The position numbers and the translations under genes are program-made. DNA of 64,000 nucleotides from Oceanicella sp. SM1341 (GTDB lineage: Bacteria; Pseudomonadota; Alphaproteobacteria; Rhodobacterales; Rhodobacteraceae), in the NCBI RefSeq assembly GCF_003448965.1, contig NZ_QRGC01000009.1:1-64000 (forward strand), read 5' to 3'. Of this stretch, positions 15,127-23,820 are shown one piece after another. The first letter of the stretch is position 1, and each line of letters starts with the position of its first letter. A model generated the notes under the pieces. It worked only from the letters and a program-made list of their open reading frames with translations. It had not been told where the DNA came from and did no database searches.

Positions 15127-16010
15127 GCTGGGATTCCCTGTTGGTGATTGTTGGTATTGTTTGCCGGCGGGCCGTCGGCCAGCCGGGGAAGGGCTCGGCG
15201 CAGCAGCGCCGCCGCCTGGATGCGGCGCACGGCGGCATGGGCCATCGGCTCCATCTCCGCGCACACCGCCTCGGTGATCTCTGCGATGCAGGCAGCGTCG
15301 AAGGGCCGGCCGAGGGCGATCTCGCGCGCCGCTTCCGAGGGGCGCGGGCAGGGCTCGGAGCCGAAGACCACGAGGTCGAGCGAGGTGGTGCGCCCGCCCT
15401 CCGTGCGCAGGCGGGCGGCGAGGCCCACTTCCGGGAAATCGCCGTGGCGACGGGCGATCTCGTCGAAGACGAAACGCTCGCCCGGGGCCGCCACCGGCAG
15501 CGAGACGGCGGTGAGCAACTCGTCCTCGCCAAGGTCGGTCTCGAACAGGCCCTGGTAGAAGGCGCCCGCCGGCACCCGGCGCGGGCCCTCCGGCCCCTCC
15601 AGCATGAGCTCGGCGCCGAGGGCCACGGCGCAGGCCGGCATCTCGGCGGCGGGGTCGGCATTGGCGAGGCTGCCGCAGGTGGTGCCGCGGTTGCGGATCG
15701 CGGCATGGGCCACGTGCGGCATGGCGGCGGCGATGAGCGGGCAGCACTCCGCCACCAGCGCGGAGGCGGCGGTCTGCGCATGGCGGACGAGCGCGCCGAT
15801 CACCAGCCTGTCGCCCTCGCGGCGGATCTCGCCGAGGCCGGGGATGCGGTTGATGTCGATGACCAGCTCCGGCGCGTTCAGCCGCATCTGCAGCGTCGCC
15901 ACCAGGCTCTGCCCCCCGGCGAGGATCTTGGCCCCCGGATGCGCCGCCAGAAGCCCGACGGCCTCGGCCACCGTCGCGGGGCGCGCGTAGGAAAAGGGGG
16001 AAGCCTTCAT
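15123..16010 (-). CDS. Molybdenum hydroxylase FAD-binding subunit (CoxM family)
   Basis: FAD subunit of the molybdenum hydroxylase, 295 residues, passing electrons from the iron-sulfur subunit to the final acceptor. The two FAD motifs are visible: LAGGQSLV near residue 32 and TCGSLANADPAAEMP near residue 110. Start at ATG 16010 (MKASPFSYARP), which matches family N-termini; upstream in-frame codons lie in the regulatory gap. Its gene is separated from the small and large subunit genes by the GntR gene and the second dctP, an unusual split of the normally contiguous three-gene set. A 7-bp hairpin (16033-16049) lies just upstream. Confidence 0.92.
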   Translation of the reverse strand: MKASPFSYARPATVAEAVGLLAAHPGAKILAGGQSLVATLQMRLNAPELVIDINRIPGLGEIRREGDRLVIGALVRHAQTAASALVAECCPLIAAAMPHVAHAAIRNRGTTCGSLANADPAAEMPACAVALGAELMLEGPEGPRRVPAGAFYQGLFETDLGEDELLTAVSLPVAAPGERFVFDEIARRHGDFPEVGLAARLRTEGGRTTSLDLVVFGSEPCPRPSEAAREIALGRPFDAACIAEITEAVCAEMEPMAHAAVRRIQAAALLRRALPRLADGPPANNTNNHQQGIPA

Positions 16011-16032
16011 CCGGTCTCCTGCCGTGGAATAA

Positions 16033-16049
16033 CTCCCGCGCGGCGGGAG
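16033..16049. other. Short hairpin in the leader of the FAD-subunit gene
   Basis: CTCCCGC and GCGGGAG around a GCG loop, 23 bases upstream of the start at 16010. It may affect translation of the FAD-subunit message. There is no other support. Confidence 0.3.
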
Positions 16050-16087
16050 GGGGGTGGGAGATTGGCCTTGCCGGCCGTGCGCTTCGA

Positions 16088-16100
16088 ATATACCGTATAC
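16088..16100. promoter_or_regulatory. GntR-type operator site 4 (ATATACCGTATAC)
   Basis: Fourth copy of the 13-bp site, between the divergent FAD-subunit gene (start 16010) and ferredoxin-reductase gene (start 16135). For the plus strand, TTGCCG at 16068-16073 and TACCGT at 16091-16096 form a weak promoter with 17-base spacing whose -10 lies inside the site, as at site 1. Confidence 0.65.
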
Positions 16101-16134
16101 GAAATACGTTTCAACAGGAATTGCGGAGGCCGCC

Positions 16135-17406
16135 ATGTCCGAGACCGTCACGCCAAGCGCCACGGAGGGCGAAGCCGGCACGGTGGTTATCGTGGGGGCG
16201 GGGCACGCGGGCGGGCGCGCGGCGTTGCAGCTGCGCCGCCGCGGCCATGCCGGCCGGGTGGTGATGATCGGCGCCGAGGCGGAGCTGCCCTACGAGCGCC
16301 CGCCGCTCTCCAAGGGCTACCTGAAGGGCACGGAAAGCGCCGGGGACATGGCCCTGCGCCCGGCGGAGGACTGGGCGACGGAGCGAATCGAGCACATCGC
16401 CGGCGCCACCGTGACCGCCATTGACCCCGCGGCGCGCGCGGTGGAGCTGGCCGACGGCCGGCGCATCGGCTTCGACCACGCGATCTGTGCCACGGGTGGC
16501 CGCGCCCGCGCCCTGCCGGTGCCGGGGGCGGATGCGCTGCTCGGCCTGCGCGACCTTGCCGATGCCGCCGCCCTGCGCGCCCGGCTCGCCGGGGCGCGCC
16601 GGCTCGTGGTGGTGGGCGGCGGGGTGATCGGGCTCGAGGTGGCTGCCACCGCCTGCGCCCTCGGCTGCGCCGTGACCGTGCTCGAGGCCGGCCCGCGGGT
16701 GATGGCCCGCATCCTGCCGCCCGAGGCCTCGGACTGGCTCGCCGGCCGTCATGCCGCCGCGGGGGTCGAGATCCGCACCGGGGTGCACATCTCGCAGGTG
16801 GTGCCGCTGGGCGACGGCAGCATCGTGGTGGAGACCGGCGCGGGCCCCGTGGCGGCCGACCTCGGCCTCTACGCCATCGGCATCGTGCCGGAGGCGGGGC
16901 TGGTGCGCGGGGCACGGGTCGGCGCCTCGGGGGGGCTCGCCACCGACGCCTTCTGCCGGGTGGAGGGCACGGAGGGCCGGGTGTTTGCCATCGGCGACAT
17001 CGCCGAGACGCCCAACCCCGTGCTCGGCCGCCCCGCCCGGCTGGAGACCTGGCGCAACGCCGAGACCCAGGCTGCTGCCGTGGCCGCAACCCTGTGCGGC
17101 ACGCCCACGCAGGCGCAGGAGACGCCCTGGATGTGGACCGACCAGCTCGGGCACAACATCCAGGTGGTGGGCGCCTGGGAGGGCCGGGGCGAGACCCTGT
17201 GGCGCGGCGCGCCCGGCGCCCCCGGCTCGGTGCTGTTCTGGCTCGAAGGCGCCCGGGTGCGCGGCGCCGTGCTCATCGACGCGGGGCGCGAGAAGCGCTT
17301 CGTCGAGGGGCTCGTGGCCGCCGGAACTCCGGTCGACCCCGCCGCCCTCGCCGACCCCGCGCAGCGGCTGAAAGCGCTTCTGCAGGCCCCGGCCGCCGCC
17401 GGCTGA
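16135..17406 (+). CDS. Rieske-system ferredoxin reductase, FAD-dependent
   Basis: 423-residue NAD(P)H:ferredoxin reductase of the rubredoxin/BphA4 type. An N-terminal FAD fold (VVIVGAGHAGGRAA), a second dinucleotide fold for NAD (VVVGGGVIGLEVAA near residue 160), the FAIGDIAE motif near residue 280, and the C-terminal PWMWTDQ stretch all fit. With the ferredoxin at 5359 and the oxygenase at 9047 it completes a multi-component Rieske system spread over two operons. ATG 16135 is preceded by GGAGG with five-base spacing. The operator-like site at 16088 lies just upstream. Confidence 0.93.
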   Translation: MSETVTPSATEGEAGTVVIVGAGHAGGRAALQLRRRGHAGRVVMIGAEAELPYERPPLSKGYLKGTESAGDMALRPAEDWATERIEHIAGATVTAIDPAARAVELADGRRIGFDHAICATGGRARALPVPGADALLGLRDLADAAALRARLAGARRLVVVGGGVIGLEVAATACALGCAVTVLEAGPRVMARILPPEASDWLAGRHAAAGVEIRTGVHISQVVPLGDGSIVVETGAGPVAADLGLYAIGIVPEAGLVRGARVGASGGLATDAFCRVEGTEGRVFAIGDIAETPNPVLGRPARLETWRNAETQAAAVAATLCGTPTQAQETPWMWTDQLGHNIQVVGAWEGRGETLWRGAPGAPGSVLFWLEGARVRGAVLIDAGREKRFVEGLVAAGTPVDPAALADPAQRLKALLQAPAAAG

Positions 17407-17429
17407 CCCCGATACCCCGGAGAGAATAC

Positions 17430-18125
17430 ATGCGTTTCACCCTGATCGCCCAGGTGACCACCCCCGACCCCGCCGCGCGGATCTCCGACGCGGATCTGGC
17501 GCACACCCGCGCGGTGCTGGCCGCCACGCCCGGCGCCACCCGCGTGCGGCTCTACACGCCGGCGGCGGCGCGCGACCTCTACACCGATGACGGCCCCTCG
17601 CCCGCACTCGCCTTCCAGCTCTACTTCGACGAGCTCACCGCGCTGGAGGCGGCAGCAGGCGCGGGCGGCCACCTGCAGGCCCTCGCCCCCGGCTGGCCCA
17701 GCCTGCCCGGCGCCGGGGTGGCTCATCAGGCCATGCTGGTGCGCCCCTTCCCGGTGCCCGAGCCCAAGCCCGAGGGCACGCCGGAGGCCTGTTCCTACCT
17801 CGTGCACTACCCCGGCACGGCGGAAAACCTGAACGCCTGGCTGGCCTATTACATCGCCCATCACCCGCAGATCATGGCCACCTTCCCCGGCATCCGCGAG
17901 ATCGAGATCCTCTCGCGCGTCGACTGGTGCGACACGCTGCCCTGGACCCGGGTGGAATTCATGCAGCGCAACCGGCTGATGTTCGACAGCCCGGCAGCCC
18001 TCGAGGCCGCGCTGCAATCGCCGGTGCGCCACGCCATGCGGGCGGATTTCGAGAATTTCCCGCCCTTCGAGGGCAGCAACCTGCATTACCCGATGTTCGC
18101 CGAGACCCTCGCGCTCACCGCCTGA
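17430..18125 (+). CDS. EthD-like (dimeric alpha/beta barrel) protein
   Basis: 231-residue cytoplasmic protein with two weakly similar halves, the second containing LVHYPGTAENLNAWLAYYIAHHPQIM with a paired-histidine segment. This resembles EthD/Dabb-type ferredoxin-fold proteins found beside ring-hydroxylating systems. It follows the reductase gene by 23 bases with GGAGA before the ATG, so it is in the same transcription unit and presumably the same pathway. EthD-fold proteins act as small lyases, isomerases or accessory proteins; the reaction here is unknown. Confidence 0.72.
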   Translation: MRFTLIAQVTTPDPAARISDADLAHTRAVLAATPGATRVRLYTPAAARDLYTDDGPSPALAFQLYFDELTALEAAAGAGGHLQALAPGWPSLPGAGVAHQAMLVRPFPVPEPKPEGTPEACSYLVHYPGTAENLNAWLAYYIAHHPQIMATFPGIREIEILSRVDWCDTLPWTRVEFMQRNRLMFDSPAALEAALQSPVRHAMRADFENFPPFEGSNLHYPMFAETLALTA

Positions 18126-18204
18126 CGGGGTGGTTGACCGGGAAACCCGGGCGAACTAGTCCGGCAGCCTCAGCCCCCGCGGGGGGCGCAGGAAAGGCCG
18201 AGAC

Positions 18205-19074
18205 ATGCTCCCTCCCGGACAGCCCGCGCGGCTTGCGCGCACCGAGTGTCACGACATCCGCGGCGCTGACGGGCGGCTGCGCCGGGTCTTCCTGCATGTG
18301 CCGGAGGGGCCGGCGCCGGAGGGTGGCTGGCCCTCGCTGTGGATGACCGACGGCAATGCCGTGGTCGGCACCGCGGTGGAGGCGCTGCGGGTACGCGCGC
18401 TCTGGCCCGAGGGCAGCAACGTGGGGCCCGGCGTGCTGGTGGCGCTCGGCTACCCGGTGGAGGCGCCCTACGACCACCTGCTGCGCGCCCGGGACCTCTC
18501 GCCGCCGCCGGGCCGCCTCTATCCGCCCTTCACCGAGGGCGGGCCGGAAGTGCGCACCGGCGGGGCGGACGCCTTCGCGGAGTTCATCGAGGCGCAGGTG
18601 ATGCCCTTCGTCGCCGCCCGCGTGCCGCTCGACCGCGCGCGGCGCACGCTCTTCGGCCATTCCTTCGGCGGGCTGTTCGCGCTCCACACCCTGTTCACCC
18701 GGCCGCATGCCTTCCGCAATTGGGTGGCGGCGAGCCCGTCGATCTTCTGGGAGGAGGGCGCGCTGCTCACCGCCTTCGAGCGCTTTCGCGCCGCCCCTCC
18801 GCCGGGGCTCGACGCGGTGGTGCATCTCTCGGCCGGGGAATGGGAGGGGGCGGAGCTGGCCCCCTTCCGCCGGGCCGCAGCGGATGCGGAAGCCCGCCGG
18901 GCCGAGCAGGCCCGGGCCCGCACGCTCGAGGCCGCGCGCGAGATGGCCGGGGCGCTCGCCGCCACCCCCGGCCTCGCGCCCCGGTTCGAGGTGTTCGCCG
19001 GCGAGACCCACATGTCGGTGCTGCCCGTGGCGGTGGGCCGGGCTGTGGACCTCGCCTTCGCCCTCAGCCGGTGA
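18205..19074 (+). CDS. Alpha/beta hydrolase, IroE/Fes-like esterase
   Basis: 289-residue alpha/beta hydrolase. GHSFGG near residue 152 holds the nucleophile serine, and GETHMSV near the C-terminus holds the likely catalytic histidine. Arrangement and length match the esterase D/IroE group (siderophore or S-formylglutathione-type esterases). No signal peptide is evident. It follows the EthD-like gene after about 80 bases, so it may or may not belong to that unit; no operator-like site precedes it. Its last 11 bases overlap the convergent ABC permease gene. Substrate unknown; there are no siderophore genes nearby. Confidence 0.82.
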   Translation: MLPPGQPARLARTECHDIRGADGRLRRVFLHVPEGPAPEGGWPSLWMTDGNAVVGTAVEALRVRALWPEGSNVGPGVLVALGYPVEAPYDHLLRARDLSPPPGRLYPPFTEGGPEVRTGGADAFAEFIEAQVMPFVAARVPLDRARRTLFGHSFGGLFALHTLFTRPHAFRNWVAASPSIFWEEGALLTAFERFRAAPPPGLDAVVHLSAGEWEGAELAPFRRAAADAEARRAEQARARTLEAAREMAGALAATPGLAPRFEVFAGETHMSVLPVAVGRAVDLAFALSR

Positions 19075-19873
19075 CGGTCATCTTGTCGATGCCGTAGAGC
19101 CGGTCCACCACCAGCAGCGCCACCACGGCCAGCAGCAGCTGCAGCGTGCTCAGCGCGGCGATGGAGGGGTCGAACTGGTGCTCCATGTAGCTCAGCATCA
19201 CCACCGGCAGGGTGTTGGTGTCCGCCGAGCCGAAGAAGTAGCTCACCGGCAGATTGTCGAACGAGGTGAGGAAGGAGAACAGCGAGCCCGCCATGATGCC
19301 CGGCCGGATGAGCGGCAGGGTGACATGGCGGAACACCGCGAGCGGGTTGGCCCCGAGGATGGCCGCCGCCTCCTCGTAGGCGCGGGGCACCGAGCGGTAC
19401 ACCCCCGCCACCGTGCGCACCACGTAGGGCAGGCAGACCACGGTGTGGGTGACCAGCAGCGCGGTGAAGGAAATGCCGATCCCCACCCAGGAGAGGAAGA
19501 ACAGCCCGGCGAAGCCGATCACGATCATCGGCATGGAGAGCGGCGAGAGCAGGAAGGTCATCACCGCGCTCGCCCAGCCCGCCCGCGAGCGGGCGAGGAA
19601 CAGGCAGGCCGGGATGCCGATGAGGCAGGAGAGCACCGTGGCGCCCACCGCCACCTCGAAACTCACGATCAGCGAGTCGATGAAGGGCTCGTACTCGAAG
19701 ATGTGCCAGAACCATTTCAGCGACCAGCCCGGCACCGGGAAGGCCACGTAGGAGGCGGAGGTGAAGGAGACCACCACCACCACGAGGATGGGTGCCAGCA
19801 TGAACACGAAGAAGGCCACCACGAAGGCGAGCAGCCCGAGGGAGGCCCAGTCCGGGCGGGTGACGCGGGCCAT
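19064..19873 (-). CDS. ABC transporter permease, polyamine type (PotC-like)
   Basis: 269-residue membrane permease with about six hydrophobic segments. The EAA loop is clear: YEEAAAILGANPLAVFRHVTLPLIRPG near residues 175-200. Starts at ATG 19873, two bases after the end of the sister permease gene. With that permease, a PotD-like receptor and the ATPase at 25953, it makes a full polyamine/opine/spermidine-class importer. Its position in an operon with HyuA/HyuB suggests the cargo is a hydantoin-, lactam- or related amide-type compound (inference). Confidence 0.92.
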   Translation of the reverse strand: MARVTRPDWASLGLLAFVVAFFVFMLAPILVVVVVSFTSASYVAFPVPGWSLKWFWHIFEYEPFIDSLIVSFEVAVGATVLSCLIGIPACLFLARSRAGWASAVMTFLLSPLSMPMIVIGFAGLFFLSWVGIGISFTALLVTHTVVCLPYVVRTVAGVYRSVPRAYEEAAAILGANPLAVFRHVTLPLIRPGIMAGSLFSFLTSFDNLPVSYFFGSADTNTLPVVMLSYMEHQFDPSIAALSTLQLLLAVVALLVVDRLYGIDKMTVTG

Positions 19874-19875
19874 TC

Positions 19876-20733
19876 TCAGCCTCCCTGCCGGCGCACGAGC
19901 CGGAGCTGCAGCCACAGGCAGACGAGGGCGATCACCAGCAGGATGGTGCTCATCGCGCTGGCCATGCCGAAGTCGCGCGTGGTGTTGAACTGCTGGTAGA
20001 TCAGCAGCGGCAGCGTCTGCAGCCCGCCACCCAGCAGCACGAGGGTGACGAAACTGCCGTTCGCGATCATGAACACCAGGATCGCCCCGGTGCCCACCCC
20101 GTCGAGCGACAGCGGCAGGGTGACCTCGAAGAAGGTGCGCACCCGCCCCGCGCCCAGCATCTGGGCCGATTCCTCCAGCCGCCGGTCCACCCCCTGCAGC
20201 ACCGAGGCGATGGAGAGCACCATGAAGGGCACCAGCACGTGGACGAGGGCGGCGATGGCGATCTCGGGCGTGTTGAGCAGGCGCAGAGGGCGGTCGAGCA
20301 GGCCGATCTGGTCGACCAGCAGGTTGTTCACCAGCCCGCGCCGCGCGAACAGCACCTGCCAGCCGAAGGTGCGCATGATGATGGAGGTGAGCAGCGGCGC
20401 GATGAGCAGGAAGATCACCAGCCCCGACCATTTCCCCGCCTTGCGCACCAGGAAATACGCCACCGGGTAGCCGATGAGCGCCGAGATCAGCGTGACGCCG
20501 GCCGAGAGTGCCACCGTCTCGAAGATCACCCCGAGGTAGAAGCGGTCGGACAGAAGCTGCCAGTAGCGCGCCAGCGTGAAGCCGCCCTCCTCGCCGAGGA
20601 AGGAGCGCGCGCCGTTGTCGATCAGCGGCGCCACGAAGAAGCCTGCGAGAAACAGCAGCGCCGGCAGCACCAGCATCCAGGGCCGCAGCGCCGTGCGGCC
20701 GCGGGGAGGGCTCACATCTGTCATTTCGGTCAT
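19876..20733 (-). CDS. ABC transporter permease, polyamine type (PotB-like)
   Basis: 285-residue membrane permease with six hydrophobic segments and the EAA-type loop LEESAQMLGAGRVRTFFEVTLPLSL near residues 185-210. The N-terminus is cytoplasmic (MTEMTDVSPPRGRTALRPW) before the first membrane span. It lies 64 bases after the receptor gene and directly before the second permease gene. The pair forms the membrane channel of the importer. Confidence 0.92.
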   Translation of the reverse strand: MTEMTDVSPPRGRTALRPWMLVLPALLFLAGFFVAPLIDNGARSFLGEEGGFTLARYWQLLSDRFYLGVIFETVALSAGVTLISALIGYPVAYFLVRKAGKWSGLVIFLLIAPLLTSIIMRTFGWQVLFARRGLVNNLLVDQIGLLDRPLRLLNTPEIAIAALVHVLVPFMVLSIASVLQGVDRRLEESAQMLGAGRVRTFFEVTLPLSLDGVGTGAILVFMIANGSFVTLVLLGGGLQTLPLLIYQQFNTTRDFGMASAMSTILLVIALVCLWLQLRLVRRQGG

Positions 20734-20797
20734 CGCGCGCCCCGGGGCAGGGGCCGCCGCACCTCGCGTGGCGCGGCGGCGGGTTTCGGAAGCGGCC

Positions 20798-21847
20798 TCA
20801 GCCGCCGATCTCGCGGTTCCAGCGGTCGACCCACTCGTTGCGCACCTCGATGATCCGCGCGTAGGGCGGGAAGACGGTCTTCTGCCAGGGGGTCACGCGC
20901 GGGGCGAGCACCTCGTCGTAGGTGACGTTCCTGTTGGTGACGCCGTAGTTCATGATCTTGGCGAACTTCGCCTGGTTCTGCGCGTCGAGGATCTCGTTCA
21001 CGTAGTCCCAGGCCAGCGGGTCGGCGTTCTTCGGGATCTGCACCGCGACACCGTTGAGCGAGCCGCCCTCCTCGGGGTTGATGAAGTCGATCCACTCCGC
21101 CCCGCTGTCATAGTGGTTCCAGGTGCGACCGTCGAAGTAGATGCCGAGGTCGGCCTCGCCGGAGGCGAGATGGTTGAAGAAGTCGTTCGGCCCGCCCCAG
21201 AACACGACATTGTCCTTCATCTTCGCCATGGCCTCGAAGAACGGGTCGACATTGTCCACCCCGCCGCCGAGCGCCTCGGCCATGGCCCAGATCAGCATGA
21301 TCGGGGTGACGGCATAGGAGATGGAGGGCAGGGAGGCGATGAACTCGCCGTCGGCCACGCGGTCGACGAACTCGGCGAAGCTCTTCGGCGGCTCGGAGAC
21401 CACCTGCTTGTTGTAGGTGATGCCGCCCACGCCGTAGTCGAAGATCGTGCCCTTGCCCTTCACCGAATCGGTGAACTGCTGCGGGATCTCGGCGAGGTTC
21501 GGCAGCTTCTCCACGGTGAAATCCTCCACCAGGTCCGCATCCGCGGCGGCGAGGGCGAGGTCCGGCGTCATGATCAGCATGTCCACCGGCGGGTCGGAGG
21601 GGTCGGCCTCGACCTGGGCCAGCCACTGCGCCGGGCCGCCGAGCGAGACATTGGCCTTCGCGCCGGTCTTCTCCTCGAAGGGGGCGACGAAGCAGGAGCG
21701 CACCGCCTCCTCCCACACCCCGCCGAAGGCGGTGACGGTGATCTCGCCGCTCTGGGCGCTGGCCATGCGGGGCAGGGCGCCCGCGGCGAGGGTGGTGCCG
21801 AGGGCTGCCCCGGTGCCGAGGAGCTGGCGGCGTGTCAGTTTCGTCAT
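20798..21847 (-). CDS. ABC transporter substrate-binding protein, PotD-like
   Basis: 349-residue periplasmic receptor. The N-terminus TRRQLLGTGAALGTTLAAG resembles a Tat signal with a double arginine, followed by an ASA cleavage site near residue 31. ITVTAFGGVWEEAVRSCFVAPFEEKTGAK is the start typical of spermidine/putrescine-class receptors. It is encoded between HyuB and the permeases. The ligand cannot be read from sequence; the enzymes beside it point to a compound HyuAB can hydrolyse. Confidence 0.92.
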   Translation of the reverse strand: MTKLTRRQLLGTGAALGTTLAAGALPRMASAQSGEITVTAFGGVWEEAVRSCFVAPFEEKTGAKANVSLGGPAQWLAQVEADPSDPPVDMLIMTPDLALAAADADLVEDFTVEKLPNLAEIPQQFTDSVKGKGTIFDYGVGGITYNKQVVSEPPKSFAEFVDRVADGEFIASLPSISYAVTPIMLIWAMAEALGGGVDNVDPFFEAMAKMKDNVVFWGGPNDFFNHLASGEADLGIYFDGRTWNHYDSGAEWIDFINPEEGGSLNGVAVQIPKNADPLAWDYVNEILDAQNQAKFAKIMNYGVTNRNVTYDEVLAPRVTPWQKTVFPPYARIIEVRNEWVDRWNREIGG

Positions 21848-21897
21848 CTCGTCTCTCCGCTGTTGTGTCGGTCTTGCCGGGCCGGGGCCCGGGCGCT

Positions 21898-23820
21898 TCA
21901 GATGGTCTCGAGGCAGTCCGCCAGCCGGGCGCGCGCGGCCGCGGCCGCGGCCTCCGGCGCGGGCGCGCGGGGGAAACCCTCGGGCAGTTCCGCGAGCACG
22001 GCGCGCAGGATCTCGCCGCGGCGGCGCAGGCGGCTGGCGAGCGGCAGGGCGATGAGCGCGGCATTCAGCCGGTCCATCGCCGGCGCGCCGAACACCGCGT
22101 CCCAGGCGGCGCGCTCGGGGCCGAAGCCGGTGGCGGTCTCGGTGGCCTGCGGGCCATAGTCGCGCTCCGCCCCCTCGGGGGTCACGAAGCCGTTTTCCAC
22201 GTCGCGCGCAATCGCCTCGGGCGCGCGCAGGGCGGGGTCGCCCCAGCCGCCGGCGCCGGGGGTGAGGAAGGTTACCGTATCCCCGGCATTCACCTCCAGC
22301 ACGTCGATCTTGCCAAGGCGGCGCTCATCGGGCCGGCCGCGGTTCACGATCAGCGCGCCGGCAGCGCCCGGGCGGCCGCCCTGCGCGCCCCAGGGGCGGA
22401 ACAGCAGGCGCTCCATGCCGCGGCCGAGCACGTTCGAGCCGTCGGTGAGCACGCGGAAGGTGAGCTCCATGCCGCAGCCGCCGCGCCACTGGCCCGCGCC
22501 GCCGGAATCGGGGCGCAGGGCGTAGCGCAGCACCTCGATGCCGAGCTCGGCCTCCACCGTCTCCACCGGGTTGTTGGCGAGGTTGGAGATGCCGCTGTCG
22601 CGGCCGTCCACGCCGTCGCGCCCCTCGCGCGCGCCGGTGCCGCCGATCATCGGCTCGATCACCTGCACGTGGCGGCCGCCGCTGCCATCGGGCTCGGCCA
22701 TCACCACCGGGATCACGCAGCCGGAGGAGGCGGCGGGCATCACCGCGGGCAGGGCCCGGCCGAAAGCGCCGTTGAGCACGTCGTTCACCCGGATGGCGGC
22801 GGCATGGCGCACGCCCACCGCCGCGGGCTCCTGCGGGTTCACCAGCGAGCCCTCCGGCGCGGTGATGCGCACGGTGGAGAGCAGGCCGACGTTGAGCGGC
22901 ACCGTGGGGTCGAGCGTATGCACGAGGGCGAGCACCCGGAGCGTGAGCCAGGCATGCGGCCGCCCGCGCGAGGGGATGTTCATCGCCGTCGCCACCTGCG
23001 GGTCGGTGCCGGTGAAGTCGAGATGCACTTCGCCGCCGCCGAAGGTGGCGGTGAGCGCGAGGCGCACGGGCAGCGGGCTCGCCGCGTCGTCGTCGAGATA
23101 GTCGGAGAAGGAGTAGCTGCCCTCCGGCACCCGGGCGAGCACGGCGCGCGCCTTCTGCCCGGCGTAATCCACCAGGTCGGTCCCGGCGGCGAGCACGGTG
23201 TCGGCGCCGTGCTGGGCGATGGTCTGCTCCAGCCGGCGGCGGCCGGCGGCGAGGGCTGCGAGCATGGCGCGGATGTCGCCCATGTTCGCCTCCGCCGTGC
23301 GGCTGTTCGCGTCGAGGAACAGCTTCACGTCGGCGTTCATCTCGCCGCGCTTCATCAGCTTCACCGGCGGAATGCGCAGGCCTTCCTGGAAGATCTCGGT
23401 GTTGGTGGGCGAGATGGAGGAGGGCACGCGGCCGCCCACGTCGGAGCAATGCACGAAGCACCAGCCGTAGGCCACGATCTCGCCCGCGTGGAAATAGGGC
23501 TCGATCATGTGCAGGTCGGGCAGGTGGGTGGCGAGGCCCTCGGAGCGGTAGGGGTCGTTGGTGAGGATCACGTCGCCCGGCTCCAGCGGCCCCACGGCGG
23601 CGATGGCGGGCGCGCATTCGAGACCCACGAAGCCCGACACGCCGATGGAGCGCGGGTAGGCGAAGAAGCGCCCGTCGAGCCCCGCGAGCGCGCAGGCGAA
23701 ATCGGCCGTTTCCTTCACGTAGAGCGTGCGGCCGGTGCGCTGCAGGGTGAGGCACATCTCCTCGGTGACGGCGGCGAGCTTGTTGCCGAGGATCTCAAGG
23801 GTGACCGGGTCGAGCTTCAT
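21898..23820 (-). CDS. hyuB: Hydantoinase/oxoprolinase B subunit
   Basis: 640-residue HyuB-family protein, the partner of HyuA in ATP-dependent hydrolysis of hydantoins, 5-oxoproline or related lactams. The family opening KLDPVTLEILGNKLAAVTEEM and the DVILTNDPYRSEG motif near residue 85 are clear, as is HHAAAI-like RHAAAIRVNDVLNGAF in the middle. The ATG at 23820 overlaps the hyuA stop (ATGA). Length fits the B subunit alone, not a fused eukaryote-type oxoprolinase. Which lactam it acts on is not evident. Confidence 0.93.
   Translation of the reverse strand: MKLDPVTLEILGNKLAAVTEEMCLTLQRTGRTLYVKETADFACALAGLDGRFFAYPRSIGVSGFVGLECAPAIAAVGPLEPGDVILTNDPYRSEGLATHLPDLHMIEPYFHAGEIVAYGWCFVHCSDVGGRVPSSISPTNTEIFQEGLRIPPVKLMKRGEMNADVKLFLDANSRTAEANMGDIRAMLAALAAGRRRLEQTIAQHGADTVLAAGTDLVDYAGQKARAVLARVPEGSYSFSDYLDDDAASPLPVRLALTATFGGGEVHLDFTGTDPQVATAMNIPSRGRPHAWLTLRVLALVHTLDPTVPLNVGLLSTVRITAPEGSLVNPQEPAAVGVRHAAAIRVNDVLNGAFGRALPAVMPAASSGCVIPVVMAEPDGSGGRHVQVIEPMIGGTGAREGRDGVDGRDSGISNLANNPVETVEAELGIEVLRYALRPDSGGAGQWRGGCGMELTFRVLTDGSNVLGRGMERLLFRPWGAQGGRPGAAGALIVNRGRPDERRLGKIDVLEVNAGDTVTFLTPGAGGWGDPALRAPEAIARDVENGFVTPEGAERDYGPQATETATGFGPERAAWDAVFGAPAMDRLNAALIALPLASRLRRRGEILRAVLAELPEGFPRAPAPEAAAAAARARLADCLETI

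Noticed and set aside
10447-16010. Aerobic CO dehydrogenase (coxMSL)
   Set aside because: The active-site loop is AYRGVGQP without the cysteine-containing CO dehydrogenase loop, and the genes are split and lack cox accessory genes nearby.
19064-19074. Possible frameshift or fusion where the esterase and permease genes overlap
   Set aside because: The genes are convergent and both have normal C-termini; an 11-base tail overlap needs no special explanation. The same holds for 34233-34242.
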